Of a stretch of DNA of 64,000 bases, positions 58,752-64,000 are shown piece after piece (positions within the stretch are counted from its first letter, which is position 1; every line of letters begins with the position of its first letter). The notes under the pieces were generated by a model. The model saw only the letters and a program-made list of their open reading frames with translations, did no database searches and was not told where the DNA came from. Source of the stretch: Hymenobacter psychrophilus. Lineage in GTDB: Bacteria > Bacteroidota > Bacteroidia > Cytophagales > Hymenobacteraceae. The translations under genes were made by a program, and so were the position numbers. The stretch is taken from the NCBI RefSeq assembly GCF_900107135.1, contig NZ_FNOV01000007.1, positions 192,948 to 256,947 on the forward strand, written 5' to 3'.

Positions 58752-60596
58752 CTACCCCGGTTCCTGCGACAGGATCAGGACGGAGTAGGGCGCCAGGCCG
58801 AAGGTGCCGTGGAAGGGCTGGTCGTCGTATATGCCGGTTTCGGCCTCGCAATCCACGCTTTCGAAATTGCCAAACTCCTGGTCGTAGCCCTGCCAGTCGG
58901 AGTTGAAGCGCACGTGCCAGCGGCCGGCGCGGGGCAGACCGATGCGGTAGTTGTCGTGGCTCTGGTCGGCAAAGTTGCACAGTACCACCGTCGTGTCGCC
59001 CGGTCCGCCCTGTTCGCGGCGGATAAAGGCCAGCACCTTCTGCTCATCGTTGAGATGGTGTACTTCGGCGTGCTGGCCCAGCAGGCCGCGGGTATTACCT
59101 CCAAAGTTGCGGCGCAGCGCAATCAGGTCGCGGTAAAGGCGTACGAGGCCGGCGTGTTCCTCGGCGCGGCCCCAGTCGAGGGGCTGGTCGTCGGAGAACG
59201 AGCCGTCGGCCAGCATGGTCTGGCCCTGGAAAATCATCGGGATGCCTGGCACGGTCAGCACCAGCGCCGCGCCTAGGGTCGAGCGCTTTTTAGGAAACCA
59301 GGAGGCCGCCATACCGGGCATAATTTCCTCGGGTACCCGGGCCTTGCCGTTGGCCACTTCGTCGTGGCTTTCGGTGTATACCACCCGCTGGAAGGCCTCG
59401 CCGTTGTAGTGGTGCAGCACGGCCTCGGCCACGGCCGCCATGCTGCGGTCGGCGTCGTCGGGCGCGGTCAGCGCGTCGCGGACGGGGTACACGAAGCGGG
59501 CATCCCACTGGCTCGAAAAGCCTTGGCCGTCCTCTTCGGGGGCGCGGGTGATGTATTCGTCGCCCAGCAAATCCTCGGCAATCATGATTTTCCAGGGCAT
59601 GCGGGCGCGCACCTCCTCGTTTATCCAGCGCATCAGGCTCCAGCCGTCGGGCAGGTCGTGGGCCGGGTCGGTGGTGCCGTTTACGTTGCGGATGTGCGCA
59701 ATGGCGTCGCAGCGCAGCCCGTCGAGGCGGTAGTCTTCGAGCCACATGAGCACGTTGTCGCAGATGTAGCGGCGTACCGCCTCGCGGCCGTAATCGGGGC
59801 GGTTGTGGCCCCAGGGCGTTTCGGCGCGCCAGTCGTTGTAGAAGTAGATGCCGCCGCCGTCGTTTTCCTGCCAGCCATCAAATTGCCACAAATCCAGGTC
59901 GCCGGGCCCGAAATGGTTGTACACCACATCCAGAATAACGGCAATGCCGCGGCGGTGGGCCTGCTTGATGAACTCCTGAAAGCCCGCCGGCCCGCCGTAG
60001 TCGCCATCAATAGCAAAGGGGTGAGCGGGGTTGTAGCCCCAGCTCAGGCGGCCCGGAAAGGCCGCGGCGGGCATAATCTCCACGGCATTGATGCCCAGCT
60101 CGCGCAGGTGGTCGAGCTTTTCAATGGCGTCGTAGAACGTGCCGGGCCGCTCCGGGTCGGGCGTATAAAACGTACCAATGTGCAGCTCGTAAATTACCAG
60201 CTCGTTCCAGGCCGGCATCTGAAACGCATCATCTTCCCAGTCGAAATTGGGGTCGACCACCACCGAATGGCCGGCCGAATGAGTTACCTGGCGGGCGTAG
60301 GGGTCGTTTTTGGTCAACTCACCGTGGGGCGTGGTCAGGTGGAATTTGTACCCGGTGCCGGGGCCGAGTCCGGCGAAGTCGGCGGTCCAATAGCCTTCGC
60401 CTTCAGACGTGAGCGGGTGCGTGGTGGCGTTCCAGTCGTTGAACGGGCCCACCAGGGCCACGGCCGTAGCCGCCGGCGCCCACACCCGGAATGTGGTGCC
60501 ACCGGCGTAGGGGCGGGCCCCCATACCGCCCAACACAGTGGGCGTAGGGTTGCTGTTGGAAGGAGCGGGAAGCGGGGTAATAGCAGTTTCAGGCAT
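58752..60596 (-). CDS. GH13 alpha-glucan branching-type enzyme
   Basis: 614 residues from the ATG at 60596 (MPETAITPLPAPSNSN); the ATG at 60524 (MGARPYAGG) is an alternative. CBM48 at about 25-110 (TTFRVWAPAATAVALVGPFN), GH13 barrel with GYNPAHPFAI, DVVYNHFGPGDLDLWQF, nucleophile Asp297 (LDGLRCDAIAHI), acid Glu341 (KIMIAEDLLG) and SHDEVANG. The length and order match 1,4-alpha-glucan branching enzymes or trehalohydrolase-like GH13. With the GT3 synthase it forms a glycogen unit. A terminator-like hairpin stands just upstream of the start. Confidence 0.9.
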   Translation of the reverse strand: MPETAITPLPAPSNSNPTPTVLGGMGARPYAGGTTFRVWAPAATAVALVGPFNDWNATTHPLTSEGEGYWTADFAGLGPGTGYKFHLTTPHGELTKNDPYARQVTHSAGHSVVVDPNFDWEDDAFQMPAWNELVIYELHIGTFYTPDPERPGTFYDAIEKLDHLRELGINAVEIMPAAAFPGRLSWGYNPAHPFAIDGDYGGPAGFQEFIKQAHRRGIAVILDVVYNHFGPGDLDLWQFDGWQENDGGGIYFYNDWRAETPWGHNRPDYGREAVRRYICDNVLMWLEDYRLDGLRCDAIAHIRNVNGTTDPAHDLPDGWSLMRWINEEVRARMPWKIMIAEDLLGDEYITRAPEEDGQGFSSQWDARFVYPVRDALTAPDDADRSMAAVAEAVLHHYNGEAFQRVVYTESHDEVANGKARVPEEIMPGMAASWFPKKRSTLGAALVLTVPGIPMIFQGQTMLADGSFSDDQPLDWGRAEEHAGLVRLYRDLIALRRNFGGNTRGLLGQHAEVHHLNDEQKVLAFIRREQGGPGDTTVVLCNFADQSHDNYRIGLPRAGRWHVRFNSDWQGYDQEFGNFESVDCEAETGIYDDQPFHGTFGLAPYSVLILSQEPG

Positions 60597-60607
60597 GAAG
60601 TCTATGA

Positions 60608-60637
60608 AAAAGGCCGCCACTGATAACCGAGGCGGCC
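60608..60637 (-). terminator. Terminator-like hairpin before the branching-enzyme start
   Basis: On the minus strand GGCCGCC ... GGCGGCC (7-bp stem, 12-base loop) followed by TTTTT, ending about 12 bases before the ATG at 60596. It is either the terminator of the gene at 62351 or a leader attenuator. Confidence 0.6.
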
Positions 60638-60841
60638 AAAGTTTCTTTACTGCTGGGGTTGCGTGAAGGTTATGGGCGGGACTACCTGAACGGGCCAGGC
60701 GCGCACGTCGCTTTGCCGGGAATGGGGCCGTTTGGCCGGCAGCATTTACAGGCGTTCGGCAACAACCAGTTGCCCGGCCAGAGTTGGCGCTGCGTTTAGC
60801 TCCGTACTTGTCCGATGGTCAGGAATTACCAGGGTCGTTCT

Positions 60842-60899
60842 ACCCCAAGTAGCCCCGGCAGTAGCAGATTTGTCTGCTACTGCCGGGGCTACTTGGGGT
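60842..60899. repeat. 27-bp perfect palindrome
   Basis: Perfect 27-base arms with loop TTTG; it begins ACCCCAAGTAGCCCCGGCAG. No T-run, 31 bases past the stop of the lipoprotein gene. Confidence 0.85.
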
Positions 60900-60929
60900 T
60901 TGTAATCCAGCGCTTACGTGTTCCAGGGC

Positions 60930-62351
60930 TTACTTAACGATAGTGGGCTTAAAGGTTTTGATGATGCGGACCGGCGCACTGCCATTGGTAGGCACCACCT
61001 CAAACGAAACCCGCACCCCCACAATGCGCAGTTCGGCCGTGGCTTCGAGGGTTGTGCCGGCATAGAACTGCGGGCTTATGGAGTTATCGTCGCTGGCGGC
61101 GGCAATCAGGGTCTGTTGAACGTCGCGGATGGTTGCGGCGCTGGTAGTAGCCGGATTGAAGAGGTAGCGCACCGAGGGCACATCCAGGCTGTAGCGGTAG
61201 CGGTACGTCTGGCCGGGCTGCTCCTGCGCCTGCACCACTGGTGGCTGGGCCAGATTGAACACGCCGGCCGCATCGTTGTAGAGCGGGGCCAGCCCTTTGG
61301 TAGCTGCGTTGTTGTACCCCGGCACGGGCAACGACGGGCCTAACACCGGCACCAGTGGCCCTCTGGTAATTTGAGCGGGCGCCTTCCATTTTAAAGCAGT
61401 GCCGGCCGTCTGGGCTGCCTGGGTTACCACTCCATCGAGCAGGTCGCTGTTAACCGGGTCGGTTAGGGCCCGGCGCAGGCCTTCGGTACCGAAGCCTGCG
61501 TTCTGTAGCCGGTCGATGCCGCCTGCCCCGTACACCAGCAACTCGGCCTGACCACTAAACGATAATGATGCGCCGGGACTGTTGAAGTCGGTTCCCGTAT
61601 TGCGCAAGCCCACAGGCAGCGTCGAAAAGGGTACTCCACCCAACAGGCCCGTAGCAGAGGCATTAGCCAAGTCCCACTGAAACAATAAGGTTTCGGCCGA
61701 TTGCTCCCGCAGGAAGGGGTCGTAAGCTAACTCCACCTGGGTGGCGAACCAAATAGACCTATTAAGCGGCTGCGGCTCGAGTGCTGAAGCGAAGGGTGCG
61801 TTCTGCGCGAGGTCGATGATGCTCTGACCACCAAAGTTGAGTAGCGAAGATTGGGCCGCATAGCTGCCAGTCAGCCGCAGAGTGCTGGCCAGTATCCCCG
61901 ACGGGGGCAACTGGCTGGTGCTACTATCCAGATAATAGTACAGCCGCATTACGCCCCGAAACTTGTTGTAGAAGACCAGAATTTTTGAGCTTGAGGAACT
62001 GGTTTTGGAATTGTTATTCAAAAAGAGCTCCCAGCCATCAGTACGCTTATAATCATTGGCCCATTCAACTGGAAACGTGCGGCTGGCATTAGGTGCCCAC
62101 GGCAGCGGCACGGCTGGCTGGTTGGGCGGGGCGGGCAGGATTAAATCGGTTTCCCAATCGAATTTATACTCCGCGTCGTTCTTGGTCGGCGGAGTTGGTA
62201 ACACGGGCTGCGGCACTATAGTAGCCTGGCCGGTAGTGTTGGTGCCGGTCCGAACTGAAATGACGGGCTGGGCTTCCTGCCGGTCTGCGCAACCGGCAAA
62301 GGCCAGGGTTGCCAATAGGGTAACAGCGGATAGTTTAAAATGAAAAGTCAT
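60930..62351 (-). CDS. Large hypothetical lipoprotein
   Basis: 473 residues from the ATG at 62351 (MTFHFKLSAVTLLATLAFAG, then Cys21). The mature part is beta-rich with an SSSS run (KTSSSSSK), FSTLPVGLRNTGTDF, and a C-terminal RIVGVRVSFEVVPTNGSAPV. No family recognised. A -7 box and a palindrome lie upstream. The stretch 61600-62100 is less GC-rich than the rest. Confidence 0.7.
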   Translation of the reverse strand: MTFHFKLSAVTLLATLAFAGCADRQEAQPVISVRTGTNTTGQATIVPQPVLPTPPTKNDAEYKFDWETDLILPAPPNQPAVPLPWAPNASRTFPVEWANDYKRTDGWELFLNNNSKTSSSSSKILVFYNKFRGVMRLYYYLDSSTSQLPPSGILASTLRLTGSYAAQSSLLNFGGQSIIDLAQNAPFASALEPQPLNRSIWFATQVELAYDPFLREQSAETLLFQWDLANASATGLLGGVPFSTLPVGLRNTGTDFNSPGASLSFSGQAELLVYGAGGIDRLQNAGFGTEGLRRALTDPVNSDLLDGVVTQAAQTAGTALKWKAPAQITRGPLVPVLGPSLPVPGYNNAATKGLAPLYNDAAGVFNLAQPPVVQAQEQPGQTYRYRYSLDVPSVRYLFNPATTSAATIRDVQQTLIAAASDDNSISPQFYAGTTLEATAELRIVGVRVSFEVVPTNGSAPVRIIKTFKPTIVK

Positions 62352-62378
62352 AAGTAAGGAGTGGAAAGAGCATGAACT

Positions 62379-62386
62379 CAAATATA
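62379..62386 (-). promoter_or_regulatory. -7 box of the 62351 lipoprotein gene
   Basis: Minus-strand TATATTTG (exact TAnnTTTG), 28 bases before the ATG. Next to it, 62388-62404, is a perfect 8-bp palindrome. Confidence 0.6.
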
Positions 62387-62387
62387 T

Positions 62388-62404
62388 ATTCCAGATTCTG
62401 GAAT
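62388..62404. promoter_or_regulatory. ATTCCAGA-T-TCTGGAAT palindrome
   Basis: Perfect 8-bp arms, single-base centre, adjoining the -7 box on the upstream side. Good position for a repressor or activator site. Confidence 0.5.
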
Positions 62405-62526
62405 TGAAGGAACTGCCGAAGGCCGGGCCAGTTGTGGGGTTTGCGTATTTTAGCGGCTCACCTCAATCATTTAACCTGTTTACAAGTTGGATAAGGCGTA
62501 GTAACCCGGTTCCCCATCCACTTTTT

Positions 62527-62916
62527 ATGCCCCGACCCAAACCCGTGGTGTTCGGCCTCTATGGCTGGACGCCCGAATACGGCTACTCCTACATCCATCC
62601 CGCCAACCGCCGCTCCTTCGAGTGGCTGGAGCCGCTGGGCAAAGTGTTCGAGAAAATCGACGAAAACGACGACTGGATTATCCTGCGCTACGACGAGCAG
62701 CAGTTCTTCGTCAGCGCCGAGCTGTTCAAGGAGCTCTACCAGAAACCGGCCTTCAGCTTCGGCGACCAGGTGAAAACCACCGCCCCGCCCGCCCACCAGG
62801 GCCTTATTTCCGACGTGTACTTCGATGAGCGCGCCGACACGTTTCAGTTCCAGCTGGTAGAGAAGAAGCGCAAGGTGCAGCGCGTGTTTGAGGCAGCGGA
62901 GTTGGTGGGAGAGTAG
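62527..62916 (+). CDS. Hypothetical protein (DUF6960-like)
   Basis: 129 residues from the ATG at 62527 (MPRPKPVVFGLYGWTPEYGY). A short soluble protein with SFEWLEPLGKVFEKIDENDD, WIILRYDEQQFFVSAELF and KTTAPPAHQGLISDVYFDER. The FGLYGWTPEYG opening resembles DUF6960-type proteins (my recollection). Function unknown. It is divergent from the lipoprotein gene. Confidence 0.65.
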   Translation: MPRPKPVVFGLYGWTPEYGYSYIHPANRRSFEWLEPLGKVFEKIDENDDWIILRYDEQQFFVSAELFKELYQKPAFSFGDQVKTTAPPAHQGLISDVYFDERADTFQFQLVEKKRKVQRVFEAAELVGE

Positions 62917-62934
62917 AGGAGAAGTGCAAAAATA

Positions 62935-63040
62935 ACGTGTCATGCGGAGCGTAGTCGAAGCATCTCTACCGCAATGGTAGCTCTGACGCTGGGTTTACTA
63001 CTGCGGTAGAGATGCTTCGACTACACTCCGCATGACACGT
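62935..63040. repeat. GTCATGCGGAGC palindromic element
   Basis: 38-base arms with one mismatch; left arm 62935-62972, right arm 63003-63040. The arms share CGAAGCATCTCTACCG with the copy at 38481. Confidence 0.9.
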
Positions 63041-63063
63041 ACTTTTTCCTCACCATTTCACCG

Positions 63064-64000
63064 CTAAAGCCCCACCACAATACCGATTACCACGGCCACC
63101 GCGCCCAGGGCCAGTAGCAGCAGGTACAGCGGGAAGGCAAACTTCCACCACTCGTCAAACCGCACGCCGCAGGCAGCCACAATGGCGACCAGGGCGCCGT
63201 TGGTGGGCGTTATCAGCTCGCAAAGGCCGGCGCCATATTGGTAGGCCAGCACCGTAACCTGGCGCGAGAGGCCGATGAGGTCGGAGAGGGGCACGAGCAG
63301 TGGCATGGTGAGCACGGCCTGGCCGCTGACCGAGGGCACGGGCAGGTGCAGGGCCGTGTGTACGCCCATCATGCCCAGCGCCGCCACCCAGGCGGGCATC
63401 CCGGCCAGCGGGGCCGAGAGGGAATTGACGATGGTATCGACAATCTGGCCTTGCTCCAGCACCACGAAAATGGCGCGGGCAAAACCAATCAGTAGGGCCG
63501 AAAAGGCAATGTCGCGGAAGCCGGCAATGAAGCCCTCGGCGGTGCCCGTGAGGCCCAGGCCGCCCACGAGGCCGGCCAGCACGCCCATCGTGAAGAACAA
63601 GGCCGCCATCTGCTCGAAATCCCAGCCCAGCTTTAGCACGCCGTAGGCGAAGAACGCGAATCCGCCCAGCAGCAGCGCCAGCACCAGCCCATGGTTGCGG
63701 CCCGTGACCAGCGTGCCTTTCGGATCGGCTTCCTCGCTGGTTTCGGGCGTTATGCGGTGGCGTTGGGCGTAGCGCACGGTGCCGCCAATCCAGATAATCA
63801 GGGCCAGCAGCAGAAACACCAGCCGAAAGCCGCCGCCCGAGAGCAGCGGCAGCTGGGCCAGCTTCTGGGCAATGCCCACCTGAAACGGGTTGAGCGGGCT
63901 GAACGCCGCGCCCACCGCCGCCGAGCCGATGCTGACAGCGGCAGCCGTGACAACCGGGTAGCCAATGCGGCGCATCAGAATCAGGAGCACCGGCACCAGG
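63064..64000 (-). CDS. YfcC-like anaerobic C4-dicarboxylate/basic amino acid carrier, partial
   Basis: The C-terminal 311 residues; the gene continues past the right edge. At least eight membrane helices and the DcuC/YfcC-type segment HLPVPSVSGQAVLTMPLLVP, followed by YGAGLCELITPTNGALVAIV. Belongs to PF03606-type inner-membrane carriers. The substrate is uncertain. Confidence 0.85.
   Translation of the reverse strand, partial: LVPVLLILMRRIGYPVVTAAAVSIGSAAVGAAFSPLNPFQVGIAQKLAQLPLLSGGGFRLVFLLLALIIWIGGTVRYAQRHRITPETSEEADPKGTLVTGRNHGLVLALLLGGFAFFAYGVLKLGWDFEQMAALFFTMGVLAGLVGGLGLTGTAEGFIAGFRDIAFSALLIGFARAIFVVLEQGQIVDTIVNSLSAPLAGMPAWVAALGMMGVHTALHLPVPSVSGQAVLTMPLLVPLSDLIGLSRQVTVLAYQYGAGLCELITPTNGALVAIVAACGVRFDEWWKFAFPLYLLLLALGAVAVVIGIVVGL

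Larger units (their letters stand above)
60597..60929. other. Leader region of the branching enzyme
   Basis: 333 bases. It contains the hairpin at 60608-60637 and the long palindrome at 60842-60899; the rest shows no gene. Confidence 0.5.

Overview
The window reads as a chromosomal segment of a high-GC member of the Bacteroidota, most likely Hymenobacter or a close relative (order Cytophagales). The evidence is: C-terminal PNP-type sorting domains of the type IX secretion system on a protease (9541-6692) and a nuclease (25932-23602); -7 boxes of the form TAnnTTTG, the Bacteroidota housekeeping promoter; a TonB-dependent receptor; LytTR and LytS-type signalling; a GT3 (eukaryote-like) glycogen synthase; and many intergenic palindromes of the GTCATnCTGAGC type common in this phylum. 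No plasmid, prophage module, integrase, transposase or CRISPR array was found.

Layout. 0-10 kb: end of a zinc-ribbon-like gene, a universal stress protein (Usp), a thioredoxin-fold lipoprotein, mitochondrial-type aconitase, a DUF2459-like protein and a large secreted subtilase. 10-20 kb: a PaaN-like aldehyde dehydrogenase, a small lipoprotein, a LytS/LytTR two-component pair with a membrane protein and a hydrolase, three uncharacterised genes and a TonB-dependent receptor. 20-30 kb: second Usp, Tat-exported Gfo/Idh/MocA oxidoreductase, two small disordered proteins, a GNAT, endonuclease I with Calx-beta repeats, a fasciclin protein, tRNA-Arg(CCG), Ohr, SucC and a GH113-like protein. 30-45 kb: LolD-like ATPase, a possible single-strand-annealing-type protein, FAD monooxygenase, DnaK, hydrolase with RluE-like pseudouridine synthase, VWA membrane protein, an AT-rich island with a decayed gene, DEAD-box helicase and porin. 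45-64 kb: second Gfo/Idh/MocA protein, methyltransferase followed by a dead ABC ATPase, CaiB-like CoA transferase, the yhhQ-hyp-trpS operon, RNase Z, STAS protein, DUF4198 protein, two-domain fasciclin lipoprotein, glycogen synthase with branching enzyme, a large lipoprotein and a YfcC-like carrier cut by the window end.

Functional groups: central metabolism (aconitase, SucC), glycogen metabolism (GT3 synthase with GH13 enzyme), stress response (two Usps, Ohr, DnaK), translation and RNA (TrpRS, RNase Z, RluE, DEAD-box helicase, tRNA-Arg) and envelope functions.

The least ordinary content is between the genes: 7-nt-periodic AGCTNNN arrays, a terminator-plus-array cassette present twice in the same layout, TTAGGGG-type arrays touching coding ends, several families of long palindromes, a TATAG-N2-CTATA inverted repeat upstream of both usp genes, a TGACA-N3-TGTCA inverted repeat upstream of dnaK, and a terminator-like hairpin just before the branching-enzyme start. 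I saw no clearly new multi-gene system. The strongest leads are these repeats and leader elements. All homology calls are from motif recognition only; no database search was possible.
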